Part shown: piece after piece, positions 45,485 through 54,339 of the stretch
Position numbering within the stretch: position 1 is the first letter of the stretch
How the letters are laid out: the number at the start of each line of letters is the position of its first letter
Assembly (NCBI GenBank): GCA_964344035.1
Contig: CAYFLK010000002.1
Span: forward strand, 1-64,000
DNA: 64,000 bases
Origin: UBA1014 sp964344035
GTDB taxonomy: Bacteria > SAR324 > NAC60-12
Reading direction: 5' to 3'
Made by a program: the position numbers and the translations under genes
Notes under the pieces: model-generated
Seen by the model: the letters and a program-made list of their open reading frames with translations, nothing else
What the model was told of the DNA's origin: nothing
Databases searched by the model: none

Positions 45485-45517
45485 CTATTTGTCTACCATT
45501 TCTTCATGAGATTTCAT
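45485..45517 (-). pseudogene. In-frame 5' remnant of the XRE antitoxin gene, ended by TAG
   Basis: On the minus strand the sequence reads ATG (45517-45515), nine further sense codons, then TAG (45487-45485), immediately followed by the ATG of the XRE gene. The frame, the ribosome site and the sense content (MKSHEEMVDK) make it the original start of that gene. It is kept separate to draw attention to the nonsense codon. Confidence 0.6.
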
Positions 45518-45643
45518 GATAATCTCCTTTTATCGCCATGGCTGATCTTTGTATAAAAAATGCTCTTACCATTCCATATTAAAGGACGCCATATTAACGC
45601 ATATGTTAACTCAGTCAAGAAAATTGTTTATTTTCAGGGCGGA

Positions 45644-47560
45644 TCAGGAATTGCGCCAAATCTCGATGACTTCCTGATAGCGGCTTGCAATGAGAGTGGA
45701 GACGCCGGTTTGGTCCAGTTCACCGCGGATAAACTGTTCCCACGGTTCCCAGAAAATGCTGCGTCCGATGGCAAAACCGCAGGTGTGAGGAGTGGCGCGG
45801 GCGATGCGAAACCAATCATGAAAATGTTCAATGGGGGCGTTTTTGCCAAGCAGGATCACCCCCACTTCCGGGTCATATTCGTCCATCACCCGGGTGACTG
45901 AGTTCCAACCTGCAGCGGAATCGGGGACGCTTATTTTCCACCAGAAAGGATACACTCCATTTTCATAGACCTCCCGGATGGATGACGCCATGGAATCGGC
46001 ATCATCAGGAAAACCATCCGGGGGAATCAGCTCAACCATCAGTTTACGTTCCAACTCATGACAAGTGTGTTCGAGATTGCGCAGAAATTCCAATTGATGA
46101 AACCGCGCTTCAGTGGCAAGTCCCGGATGAAACTGCCAGAGTACCTTGACAAACCACGAAGCTGGGCGTTTGAGCAGATGTTGGTAAAGAGATCCTCCGG
46201 CTATCCACTGAATGGGGAAGACCCCGGACTGCTCGATGGGCGCTCCGACTCTGAAATCCGCGTATGCGGACCGCTGCAGGATGTTTTTTCCGTAATCCGG
46301 GTCCACCAGCAGTGCGGGCATTCCCTGCCGGTTATTTTCCTGGACTTTCAGGAACCCATCATAAATTCTGTTTTTAAAAACTGTAATTCGGTCCAGTTCG
46401 ACGTTGTGTTCCCTGCAGCTATTTTCAAACTGCAGACGGTGGTCGAAAGCCAGCACCAGCAATTCCCCATTCCGGGGTGTGCCCAACCCGGTACGCTGAT
46501 GCAGTCTCCGCAGGCGGTGGTCTACGAAGATTTCGTGCTCCTCGTCAAACCTGCAGATCAGCATCTGAAGTTCCTCGAAAGACGCCATTGATGGCGAACA
46601 GCCATGCCGGGTGACAGTAAGCGCACCGTTAGCGTTTCCCCACAACGCGCAGGTTTCAAGCGGCTCCTGTCTCAGCCAGCCGCGGAGGAAACCACTCATG
46701 AACGCATCCCCGGCCCCGAGCACATTCAGCACTTCAATTTTGAAGGGCCGTGCCGACACCGGGGATGGTGAGGAGGACCGATAAACTTCGCAACCATCCG
46801 CTCCGCGTTTGATTACCACTGTCGCGGAAGACAATTCCCTGATTGCCTCCAGGCTTGATTCGAGGGTCTGCCGCCCGCCGGCAATCATTACTTCTTCTTC
46901 TGTGCCCACGATCAGGTCCAGCATCGGCAGAAAAGGCTGCAACTGGCGGGTAACTTCCGCGGAGGCGACAAAACGAGATTCTCCATTCCCTACGTCCGTC
47001 AAACCCCAAAGCACCGGGCGGTAGTCGATATCCATGATCACAGCGCACCCGCATTTCTTGGCCAGATTGACTGCATGGAGGGTTGCTTCGCGCATGGGTG
47101 CAGTGGACAATCCCGTACCTGTAATCAGCAGTGCCTTTGCCTTGCGAAACATCTCCGGGTCGGAATGTTCCGGCATTATCTGCATGTCGGCGCAGTTTTC
47201 ACGGTAAAAAATCAGGGGGAAACGGTCCGGAGGACTGACCCCCAGCAGCACCAGCCCGGTCAGGTGGCGAGGTGTGGTCTGCAGCAGGGTGGTGTCCACT
47301 CCCTCCTTCCTCAGATGTTTACGCAGAAAAATCCCCATGTCATCTGCCCCGACACAGGAAAACATTGCTGACTTCAGTCCCAGCCGGGAAGCGCCCACCG
47401 CCGTGTTTCCCGCGCAACCTCCCAGGTACTTGCGGAAACTCTGCGCGTCTTCAAGCGGGCTGTGAATCTGTTCAGCATAGAAATCCACCGCTACGCGACC
47501 CATGCAGATCACGTCGATTACGCGTTCAGAATCAAATGGACGGGAATTGTCACTCATCAA
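45644..47560 (-). CDS. iolC: 5-dehydro-2-deoxygluconokinase with C-terminal DUF2090 aldolase-like domain (IolC fusion)
   Basis: A 638-residue fusion. Residues about 10-325 form a PfkB sugar kinase (GGCAGNTAVGASRLG; catalytic NVLGAGDAFMSGFLRGWL) that phosphorylates 2-deoxy-5-keto-gluconate. Residues about 345-635 are the DUF2090 domain, beginning ELLVLAFDHRLQFEN and including MPALLVDPDYGKNILQR and VGVILLGKNAPIEHFHDWF. It resembles class I aldolases and is thought to replace IolJ, splitting the product to dihydroxyacetone phosphate and malonate semialdehyde. It is the first gene of the minus-strand iolC-XRE-iolB-matB set. No separate iolJ or iolA gene lies in the window. Confidence 0.93.
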   Translation of the reverse strand: MMSDNSRPFDSERVIDVICMGRVAVDFYAEQIHSPLEDAQSFRKYLGGCAGNTAVGASRLGLKSAMFSCVGADDMGIFLRKHLRKEGVDTTLLQTTPRHLTGLVLLGVSPPDRFPLIFYRENCADMQIMPEHSDPEMFRKAKALLITGTGLSTAPMREATLHAVNLAKKCGCAVIMDIDYRPVLWGLTDVGNGESRFVASAEVTRQLQPFLPMLDLIVGTEEEVMIAGGRQTLESSLEAIRELSSATVVIKRGADGCEVYRSSSPSPVSARPFKIEVLNVLGAGDAFMSGFLRGWLRQEPLETCALWGNANGALTVTRHGCSPSMASFEELQMLICRFDEEHEIFVDHRLRRLHQRTGLGTPRNGELLVLAFDHRLQFENSCREHNVELDRITVFKNRIYDGFLKVQENNRQGMPALLVDPDYGKNILQRSAYADFRVGAPIEQSGVFPIQWIAGGSLYQHLLKRPASWFVKVLWQFHPGLATEARFHQLEFLRNLEHTCHELERKLMVELIPPDGFPDDADSMASSIREVYENGVYPFWWKISVPDSAAGWNSVTRVMDEYDPEVGVILLGKNAPIEHFHDWFRIARATPHTCGFAIGRSIFWEPWEQFIRGELDQTGVSTLIASRYQEVIEIWRNS

Positions 47561-47664
47561 AAAAACTCTAACAAAATGAAAAACAGAAGAAGACCTCCAA
47601 CCAAGTTGTTTTTAACAATTATAGGTGTCATATCCTCCCGGTTGGGAAATTGGAAATGCGCATT

Positions 47665-48471
47665 CTAGTTTTTTACCGGGGAGGAATTTGCGGCGGATGA
47701 CTCTGCCAGGTCGGTTTCCAGCTCCTGCAGTTCCTGACCGCCTGCCATCATGGTGAGGACTTCCTCGCGCGTTATTTCATTTTTGTAAAAGGTGCCCATG
47801 TTCTTCCCCCGGTTCAGCAGTGTGAATTTGTCTCCGATGGGATACGCATGGTGAACGTTGTGCGTAATCAGAATCACTGCAAGTCCCTGCGCGCGGGCCT
47901 TTGCAACAAAACGCAGCACGATAGAGGACTGTTTCACCCCCAGCGCCGCTGTCGGTTCATCGAGGATAAGGACCTTCGCTCCAAAATATATCGCACGCGC
48001 AATTGCCAGGCATTGACGTTCGCCACCGGACATTGTACCCACTGCCTGGTGAGGATCCCGGACCTTGATCCCGATTTCCTCCATCCGTTCCTTGGCCACG
48101 CGATCGGCGAATTCTGTATCAAAAACTTTGAAGGGGCCGAAGCTTTTTTGCGGTTCCCGCCCCATGAAGAAGTTGCGGGTGACGCTCATCAAGGGAACCA
48201 GGGCCAAATCCTGATAAACAGTGGCAATGCCCTTGTCCAGCGCGTCCCGCGGGGAATAGAAGCTCAGGGTTTCTCCTTCCAGCAGCAGGGTCCCTTTGTC
48301 CGGCCGGTAGACCCCGGCCAGGGTTTTGATCAGGGTTGATTTTCCCGCGCCGTTGTCCCCCAGCAGGCACAGCACTTCTCCCGAATTGACTGAAGTGGTG
48401 ATATCGTTGAGCGCAATCACCGAGCCGAAATACTTGCTGATGTTTTGCAGTTCCACCGTGTTTCCAGACAT
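47665..48471 (-). CDS. Sugar/inositol ABC transporter ATP-binding protein (single domain)
   Basis: A 268-residue ABC ATPase: Walker A LLGDNGAGKST, signature MSGGERQCLAIARAI, Walker B VLILDEPTAAL, and a switch histidine in ILITHNVH. RbsA- or MglA-type proteins have two ABC domains; this one has one, as in the FrcA type of fructose/inositol importers. The start overlaps the permease stop (ATGA), so the two are coupled. The preceding genes encode a permease and a periplasmic binding protein. Confidence 0.9.
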   Translation of the reverse strand: MSGNTVELQNISKYFGSVIALNDITTSVNSGEVLCLLGDNGAGKSTLIKTLAGVYRPDKGTLLLEGETLSFYSPRDALDKGIATVYQDLALVPLMSVTRNFFMGREPQKSFGPFKVFDTEFADRVAKERMEEIGIKVRDPHQAVGTMSGGERQCLAIARAIYFGAKVLILDEPTAALGVKQSSIVLRFVAKARAQGLAVILITHNVHHAYPIGDKFTLLNRGKNMGTFYKNEITREEVLTMMAGGQELQELETDLAESSAANSSPVKN

Positions 48472-49628
48472 CAGCGCGCCGCCGTCACTTTTTTACGGAT
48501 ATAGTTATTGAAAATCACCGCAATGAGAAGCATTCCGCCAAGGAACACACGGAACCAGTCGGAGTTGATGCCGGTGAAGAAAATACCCATTTGCACCACG
48601 CCGAATATCAATGCGCCGAAACACGCCCCTACCACCGAACCGTACCCTCCGGTCAGCAGGGTCCCGCCGATGACAGCCGCGATGATCGCTTCAAACTCCT
48701 TGAGCAAACCGCGGTCCGCAGCGGCGGAGCCGAATTCCATCACCTGGCAGGAGGCGTAAATCGTTGCGCAGAAAGCGGTAAACATGAACAGCAGCACTTT
48801 CACCCGGTCTGCCGGCACCCCAACGTTGCGGGCGGCCACCGAGTCTCCACCGGAAGCGAAAATCCAGTTTCCAAATTTGGTTTTCAACAGCACCCAGCTT
48901 GAGCATGCGGCCAGCAGCAGCCACCAGACAATCACCATCGGAATTCCCGGGACGATGGGAGAACCGTCCCGGAAGGTGTCGATCCAGCCCATCGAAGCAA
49001 GCCGGTTGAACAGCATTTCCCCGATCTGGCCGCCAAAAACCGGGCCCAGCCAATCACCTCGTTCTTCCGCGATGTCGCGCACGCCGCCGATGATGGTGCG
49101 GTTGGTGAACAATACCGACAAGGCAATGGTCAGTCCGCGGAGAATGAAGAGAAAAGCGAGTGAAACGATGAACGATGGAAGCCCGGTCCTGACCACGATG
49201 GAACCGTTGATGAACCCGATCAGCAATGCCCCGGCGAATGCAAAGAGAATGGCGAGCCACACCGGCCAGCCCCAGTAAACGATGGGGATCGCAATCATCA
49301 TGCCCGCAAAGCCGATCATGGATCCAATAGAAAGATCGAATTCACCGGCAATCATCAGCAGACACGCTCCGACGGCTATGATGCCTAGCTGTGCTGAAAC
49401 AGTGGTCCAGTTGAGAATTCCGTCCGCGGCAAACATGCCGGTGTCTCCGGCAACAATCCCAAAGAAGATGAACACCAGCAGCGCGCCGGATACCGCACCG
49501 AGTTCCGGTTTGTTGAGCTGCCGACTGATGAAAGACACTTTCCGCAGCCGTTCATCCGCTGCCGCAGCAGGAATTTCTGGATTAACGGAAATTTGGCCTG
49601 GTTCAGGAGGAGAGGTTCCCATGCTCAT
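48471..49628 (-). CDS. Sugar/inositol ABC transporter permease
   Basis: A 385-residue permease of the RbsC/FrcC type (BPD_transp_2). A cytoplasmic N-terminal extension of about 45 residues is followed by roughly ten hydrophobic helices. Signature segments are LLMIAGEFDLSIGSMIGF, VVRTGLPSFIVSLAFLFILRG and ATGGDS-like FASGGDSVAARNVGV. The family forms a homodimeric pore with the ATPase. With inositol genes on both sides, myo-inositol is the likely cargo. It overlaps the ATPase gene by one base. Confidence 0.9.
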   Translation of the reverse strand: MSMGTSPPEPGQISVNPEIPAAAADERLRKVSFISRQLNKPELGAVSGALLVFIFFGIVAGDTGMFAADGILNWTTVSAQLGIIAVGACLLMIAGEFDLSIGSMIGFAGMMIAIPIVYWGWPVWLAILFAFAGALLIGFINGSIVVRTGLPSFIVSLAFLFILRGLTIALSVLFTNRTIIGGVRDIAEERGDWLGPVFGGQIGEMLFNRLASMGWIDTFRDGSPIVPGIPMVIVWWLLLAACSSWVLLKTKFGNWIFASGGDSVAARNVGVPADRVKVLLFMFTAFCATIYASCQVMEFGSAAADRGLLKEFEAIIAAVIGGTLLTGGYGSVVGACFGALIFGVVQMGIFFTGINSDWFRVFLGGMLLIAVIFNNYIRKKVTAAR

Positions 49629-49730
49629 CTACCAGCCTAAAAGGCAGTCTCAGGGTGTGTTGTTACCGGATGTGAAAGCACAAGCCGCACCTTCCAGGAT
49701 ATTTCAGTTGATTTGAATCGTCAATATGGT

Positions 49731-49756
49731 TGAGGGGCTCCATGATCAGCCCCTCA
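49731..49756 (-). other. Hairpin between binding-protein and permease genes
   Basis: Perfect 9-bp arms TGAGGGGCT/AGCCCCTCA (49731-49739 and 49748-49756) with an 8-base loop. It lies 110 bases downstream of the binding-protein stop on the minus strand and has no T-run. It is a good candidate for an mRNA-stabilising or partial-attenuation hairpin that raises binding-protein output over the permease. Confidence 0.5.
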
Positions 49757-49865
49757 CGGTTCAGATGCGCCATTGTGAGCTTGCCGAAAACGGTGTTTTC
49801 CCACCGCTCTCATGCCGGGTCATCTGGCCGGGCATTTGCAAACAACAATCAATGACGTTTTTTTA

Positions 49866-50816
49866 TCAGCGGTATTCTCCCGCCAGTTTTTCCACCAGGG
49901 CGACATTTGCCTTGGTGACAAACCCCGGGCCGGAGTTGATGTTGTTGCCCGGAAGAACTCCGTAGCGGTTCAGCAGAGTCAGCACCATCACCGGAACATA
50001 TCCCTGCAGGTAGGGTTGCTGATCGATGGCATAGCTGATTGTTCCACTCTTGATTCCCTTGGCGATTTCTCCGCTAAGGTCGAAAGTGCCGAAAAGGATC
50101 TGGCCGCTCAGCTTCATTTTATCAAGCGCCCTCAGGGTGGGGTGCGCCGAAGTCGGACCAAGGGTTAAGATGGCGTCCGTGTTCGGATGTGCCCGCAGAT
50201 AGGCTTTAACCTTGTTCTCCACTCCAGTCGGGTCCTGTCCGGAATCTATCATCTGGTCTCCCAAGGGTACGCCGAGTGCATCGGCAAAACCCTGGCAGCG
50301 TTCAACGGATGCGGGATTGGTGATGTAATGGTTGACACACAGGAAGCTTTTCGCCCCAGCCGCCTTTGCTCGGTTGCCGGCGCCGAAACCAGCATCATAT
50401 TCGGGCTGCCCGACGTACATCAGCATCCCCAGTTTAGCCGCCTGCGCGGGGGTCCCGGAATTGATCGCGATGACAGGAATGCCTTTCTTGACCGCCTTTG
50501 TAATCGGGCCTTTCAGCACATCGTAATCAGCGATGGTGGATATGATGCCGTTCGGATTGGACGCGGCAGCCTGTTCGATGATGCGTGCCATGTCTGCAAG
50601 ATCACCGGTCGGCGGGTTACGGTACTCGACGGTTACGTTCAGATGCTGGCCCGCGTCGCGGATCGCATTCTTGATGGTGTTCCACCACGAATCCGAATCC
50701 GGAGCGTGACTGACCAACACAAAACGTTCGCCCGCTGCCTGGGCGCTCCCAGCAATCAGGGTTAAACCTAATGCAATGGCGATTGCACCGACTGTTTTCT
50801 TCACGTACTTCAACAT
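49866..50816 (-). CDS. Periplasmic binding protein of the inositol/ribose ABC importer
   Basis: A 316-residue protein with a signal peptide (KKTVGAIAIALGLTLIAGSAQA) and the periplasmic binding protein type 1 (Peripla_BP_4) fold: LVSHAPDSDSWWNTIKNAIRDAG, GIISTIADYDVLKGPITKAVKKGIPVIAINSG, and the hinge YAIDQQPYLQGYVPVMVL. A strong ribosome site (AGGAGGAAG) precedes the ATG. With the permease and ATPase downstream it forms an importer of the ribose/inositol type. Inositol specificity is inferred from the flanking iol genes. Confidence 0.92.
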   Translation of the reverse strand: MLKYVKKTVGAIAIALGLTLIAGSAQAAGERFVLVSHAPDSDSWWNTIKNAIRDAGQHLNVTVEYRNPPTGDLADMARIIEQAAASNPNGIISTIADYDVLKGPITKAVKKGIPVIAINSGTPAQAAKLGMLMYVGQPEYDAGFGAGNRAKAAGAKSFLCVNHYITNPASVERCQGFADALGVPLGDQMIDSGQDPTGVENKVKAYLRAHPNTDAILTLGPTSAHPTLRALDKMKLSGQILFGTFDLSGEIAKGIKSGTISYAIDQQPYLQGYVPVMVLTLLNRYGVLPGNNINSGPGFVTKANVALVEKLAGEYR

Positions 50817-50905
50817 ACTTCCTCCTATATTGGATTATGCTGTTTCGGAAACCGCAGGGTTCCCAGATGCATGGATTGAAAACCGTGACATTTCCAACCA
50901 TGGAC

Positions 50906-50927
50906 ATTTGGAATAAATTTTCCAAAT
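50906..50927. promoter_or_regulatory. Inverted repeat ATTTGGAA-N6-TTCCAAAT (RpiR/IolR-type operator)
   Basis: Arms 50906-50913 and 50920-50927 are perfect inverse copies of eight bases around TAAATT, embedding GGAA-N6-TTCC. I recall GGAA-N6-TTCC as the published IolR site of Sinorhizobium meliloti, an RpiR-family inositol repressor. It lies in the divergent region between the binding-protein gene (about 90 bases away) and the RpiR-family gene (about 185 bases away). Further TTCCA and TGGAA half-sites flank it (50892-50896, 50939-50943). Confidence 0.6.
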
Positions 50928-51111
50928 CTTCACATTTATGGAATATAATGCTACAAGATGATTGTAAAGTTTTTTTTCAGAGGAAGCATATTTTTTGTTT
51001 CCGGCTAATATTCACCTCGTCGAATTGTGTCCCGACCGCAGTCGGTTTGTCCCTCAAAGATACCAGAAAATGGATGCTGCACGCCGGGTTGCGTGATGGA
51101 AAGGAGATTTA

Positions 51112-51933
51112 GTGAAGACCTTTGAAGACCTGCGCAATGAAATGTCTTCCCGGCATTTTTCTTTAAGCCCGCGTCTGAAACAGCTGACACGTTTCGCAAT
51201 CGGGCATCCGAACGAAATGGCGCTGGAGACAATTTCAGAAATAGCCCGGCAGGCACAAGCGCCTCCTTCCAGTTTGATCCGCCTGGCAAAGACTTTCGGG
51301 TTTTCGGGTTTCAGTGAAATGCAGAAGGTCTTCCGCCAGGGCCTGGTGGAGTCAATGAGCGACTACCGCGAACGGGTCAGGGTGCTGGATCAGCGATTGC
51401 TGGAAGAAGGAGGCAACCCAGGGCAGTCGAACCTGGAATTATTCATCGAGGGAGGAATTGAAGCGTTGAACCATCTCCGTCATTCAGTCAAGGAAAAACA
51501 GGTAGAGGAAGCGGCAGGCATGCTGGCCGCTGCGAGGATTGTTCACATCGCCGCACAGCGGCGCTCCTTTCCCGTCGCGGCATACCTTGCATACGCTTTC
51601 AGCCACTTGGGCAAACCATATGTATTGATGGACAGTGTGGGGGGAATGCTCGCCGAACAGGGCAAGAGCATGGATTCCGGAGACGCGCTGGTCGCAGTCA
51701 GTTTTCCACCTTATTCCGCGGAAGTGCTGAAACTGGTAGCAGACGCTCAGGACAGAAAGATCCCTGTGCTGGCTATCACCGATAACCTGCTCAGCCCGCT
51801 GGTTTCTTATTCGAGCATGCACATGGAGGTGGGAGAAACAGAAGTTCTGAGTTTCCGCGGATTATCGCTGACCGCGTTGATGTGCCTTTCTCTCTGCCTG
51901 GTTGTCGAGCTGGGGCTTCAGATGAAAAGTTGA
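51112..51933 (+). CDS. RpiR-family transcription regulator (IolR-like)
   Basis: A 273-residue regulator with an N-terminal HTH_6 domain (about residues 5-80: LSPRLKQLTRFAIGHPNEMALETISEIA, SSLIRLAKTFGFSGFSEMQKVF) and a C-terminal SIS sugar-phosphate-binding domain (about 120-260: IVHIAAQRRSFPVAAYLAYAF, GDALVAVSFPPYSAEVLKLV). RpiR-type IolR proteins repress inositol genes in rhizobia and release DNA with a pathway intermediate. The start is GTG at 51112 behind AAAGGAGA. The gene is divergent from the importer and upstream of iolD, and the GGAA-N6-TTCC site is nearby. Confidence 0.9.
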   Translation: MKTFEDLRNEMSSRHFSLSPRLKQLTRFAIGHPNEMALETISEIARQAQAPPSSLIRLAKTFGFSGFSEMQKVFRQGLVESMSDYRERVRVLDQRLLEEGGNPGQSNLELFIEGGIEALNHLRHSVKEKQVEEAAGMLAAARIVHIAAQRRSFPVAAYLAYAFSHLGKPYVLMDSVGGMLAEQGKSMDSGDALVAVSFPPYSAEVLKLVADAQDRKIPVLAITDNLLSPLVSYSSMHMEVGETEVLSFRGLSLTALMCLSLCLVVELGLQMKS

Positions 51934-52310
51934 GTTTTTTTGGAATGAGTTGCCTGCTTTAAAGTGATTAAGGTTGTTGTCTCCTGCTAAACAGGGGCTG
52001 CCTTCAAAACTGATTCATTCGTGATTCAGTCATGATATAACGCAATGACAAAATGCATTCCCCCGGGTTTTCCGGTTTGAAATTAAAAAGCGGCGGTTAT
52101 TGAATTAGGTCGTTAATGAAATTATTAGCCTTTTAAAATTATATTTTTGTACAAAATGTCGAAAACTAATCGTAGTCGAAATCGAAATTTGAATTCGATC
52201 CCGATAGTGATCCCGATAGCGATCTCGATCGTATTGGGTTCGGGCATGTCCCGGAGGGCGAAGCCGGCGTTCGGGTATTCGTCCATTGAATTATCATCAT
52301 GGAGACACTT
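51934..52310. other. Intergenic region ahead of iolD (377 bp)
   Basis: The stretch holds the hexamer tract at 52176-52230 and otherwise AT-rich sequence. No coding frame is convincing. No second GGAA-N6-TTCC site was found here, so iolD may be read from the upstream regulator promoter or from a different site. Confidence 0.45.
52176..52230. repeat. Degenerate hexamer tract (NNCGAA / NNCGAT units)
   Basis: From 52176 the sequence reads as nine six-base units: TCGAAA, TCGAAA, TTTGAA, TTCGAT, CCCGAT, AGTGAT, CCCGAT, AGCGAT, CTCGAT, then CG. The early units end in GAA and the later ones in GAT, so the tract can fold back on itself around GAATTC. It lies 81 bases ahead of the iolD start. Similar CGAT/CGAAA hexamer tracts are, to my memory, scattered in intergenic regions of some proteobacteria. 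Confidence 0.6.
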
Positions 52311-54155
52311 ATGAAAACTATCCGACTGACCATGGCCCAGGCGCTTGTACGCTACCTTGCGAACCAACGCATAGTTATTGAAGGAAAGGAAGAAGCCCTG
52401 TTCCCGGGTGTTTTCGCAATTTTCGGGCACGGCAATGTCACCTGCCTGGGTGAGGCGCTGGAATCGGTAAAAGAGATCTTGCCCACATGGCGCGGGCAGA
52501 ACGAGCAGTCAATGGCGCTGGCCGGCGTGGCCTATGCGAAGGCCAAGCGGAGACGTCAGATCATGGTCGCGACAAGTTCCATCGGCCCCGGCTGCACCAA
52601 TCTGCTCACTGCCGCTGCCACCGCCCACTCGAACAGGCTGCCGATTCTGCTGCTTTCCGGAGACACTTTCAGCAGCCGCCTGCCCGATCCGGTGCTGCAG
52701 CAGGTGGAAAATTTTCACAATCCGGGTATGACCGTGAGCGACGCGTTTCAGGCATGCACGCGCTACTGGGACCGCATAACCCGTCCGGAGCAGCTGATCT
52801 CTTCCCTGCCCCAGGCGGTGGCGACGATGCTTGACCCGGCAGAATGCGGTCCGGCGTTCATCAGCCTGCCCCAGGACATCCAGGCGGAGGCATTCGAATA
52901 TCCACTCGTGTTCTTTGAAAAAACCGTGCACCGCATCCCGAGACCGCGACCCGACGAGGACAGCATCGCAGAAGCCGCGCGTATTCTTCGCCGGGCAAAC
53001 AAGCCTCTAATAGTCTCCGGGGGCGGAGTTTTATATTCCGGCGCTGAAGCCAAACTGACCGACTTCGCGGAAGTTCACAACATCCCTGTAGTGGAAACGA
53101 TTGCCGGAAGGGGGATGATGCTTCACCATCACCCGCGCAACGCCGGGCCGCTCGGAGTGATCGGCTCCAGTTCAGCGAATGCTCTCGCCGCGGAAGCGGA
53201 CGTGGTGCTCGCCGTAGGCACCAGGCTGCAGGATTTTACCACCGGTTCCTGGTCTGTTTTCGGCAACGAGAAGATGCGGTTGATCACACTGAATGCCGCG
53301 CGCTACGACGCGAACAAACACCGCGCGCATTCGGTGGTAGGAGACGCTCTCGTTGGAATTGGGGAACTTGACGCCCTGCTTGCGGATTGGAGAGCACCCG
53401 ATGCCTGGACCTCCAGGGCGCAGTCTCTTTATGCCGAGTGGAACCGAACGATTGAAGAGCATTCCGGAGCGACCGACTCCGTACCGCCGAGCTACGCGCA
53501 CGTGGTGGGTGCGGTCAACCGCGTGTGTGATGAGACCGATTTGGCGCTGACCGCCGCGGGCGGCTTTCCCGGTGAACTCTGCAAAAACTGGAAAATCAAA
53601 TCGGTCGGCACTTTCGACTGCGAATTTGGCTATTCCTGCATGGGTTATGAAATCGCCGGAGGCTGGGGTGCGAAAATGGCTGACCCGTCGCGAGATGTGA
53701 TCGTCTTTGCGGGAGATGGGTCATACCTGATGATGAACAGTGACATCTACAGTTCCGTGCTGACAGGGCACAAACTGATCGTGATCGTCTGTGACAATGG
53801 CGGGTTCGGAGTCATCAACCGCCTGCAGAATTTTAAAGGGGGTGCGTCCTTCAACAACCTGATCGAAGACTCGAAAGTGGAGCGGGTTCAGTACGTCGAT
53901 TTTGTGCAGCATGCCCGCAGCATGGGCGCCCTGGGCGAACAGGTGGGAAGCATTTCCGAATTCGAACAGGCCTTCAAACGCGCCAAGGCCGCCGAAAACA
54001 CGTACCTGATTTCAATCCGTGTACAGCAGCACCAGTGGACACCGGGAGACGCCTGGTGGGATGTCGGGGTTCCGGAAGTCAGCGAACGGGAAGAGGTGCG
54101 CCGGGCACGCGCGGATCATTCCGAGGGTCAAAAGAATCAACGGGTTGGGGTCTGA
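52311..54155 (+). CDS. iolD: 3D-(3,5/4)-trihydroxycyclohexane-1,2-dione hydrolase IolD
   Basis: A 614-residue ThDP-dependent enzyme that hydrolyses trihydroxycyclohexane-1,2-dione to 5-deoxy-glucuronate. It shows the N-terminal TMAQALVRYLANQ, VFAIFGHGN and GPGCTNLLTAAATAH segments, and the ThDP motif GDGSYLMMNSDIYSSV with VIVCDNGGFGVI. Length fits the IolD branch of acetolactate synthase-like enzymes. The ATG at 52311 is chosen for its GGAGA site at a good distance; an ATG four codons upstream is also possible. It is followed 184 bases later by the dehydrogenase gene. Confidence 0.93.
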   Translation: MKTIRLTMAQALVRYLANQRIVIEGKEEALFPGVFAIFGHGNVTCLGEALESVKEILPTWRGQNEQSMALAGVAYAKAKRRRQIMVATSSIGPGCTNLLTAAATAHSNRLPILLLSGDTFSSRLPDPVLQQVENFHNPGMTVSDAFQACTRYWDRITRPEQLISSLPQAVATMLDPAECGPAFISLPQDIQAEAFEYPLVFFEKTVHRIPRPRPDEDSIAEAARILRRANKPLIVSGGGVLYSGAEAKLTDFAEVHNIPVVETIAGRGMMLHHHPRNAGPLGVIGSSSANALAAEADVVLAVGTRLQDFTTGSWSVFGNEKMRLITLNAARYDANKHRAHSVVGDALVGIGELDALLADWRAPDAWTSRAQSLYAEWNRTIEEHSGATDSVPPSYAHVVGAVNRVCDETDLALTAAGGFPGELCKNWKIKSVGTFDCEFGYSCMGYEIAGGWGAKMADPSRDVIVFAGDGSYLMMNSDIYSSVLTGHKLIVIVCDNGGFGVINRLQNFKGGASFNNLIEDSKVERVQYVDFVQHARSMGALGEQVGSISEFEQAFKRAKAAENTYLISIRVQQHQWTPGDAWWDVGVPEVSEREEVRRARADHSEGQKNQRVGV

Positions 54156-54339
54156 ACCGGAAGTTTGCAAAGAAGCATCTAACGGGGCGTAAGCAACCGA
54201 GGCCGGGGGCAATCCATGAATATTTTTTGGACTCGATGAACAGCATGGTAAAATAATACAAAACATGAAGAGAGAATACATGCTGATCCTCAGCCTGGTT
54301 TAATCAATCGGGATTATCAAAATAATAAGGAGCTGGAAG

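Noticed and set aside
45518..45643. Toxin gene partner of the XRE antitoxin-like gene
   Set aside because: Only 126 bases are available between its original start and iolC, and no RelE/HigB-like frame fits.
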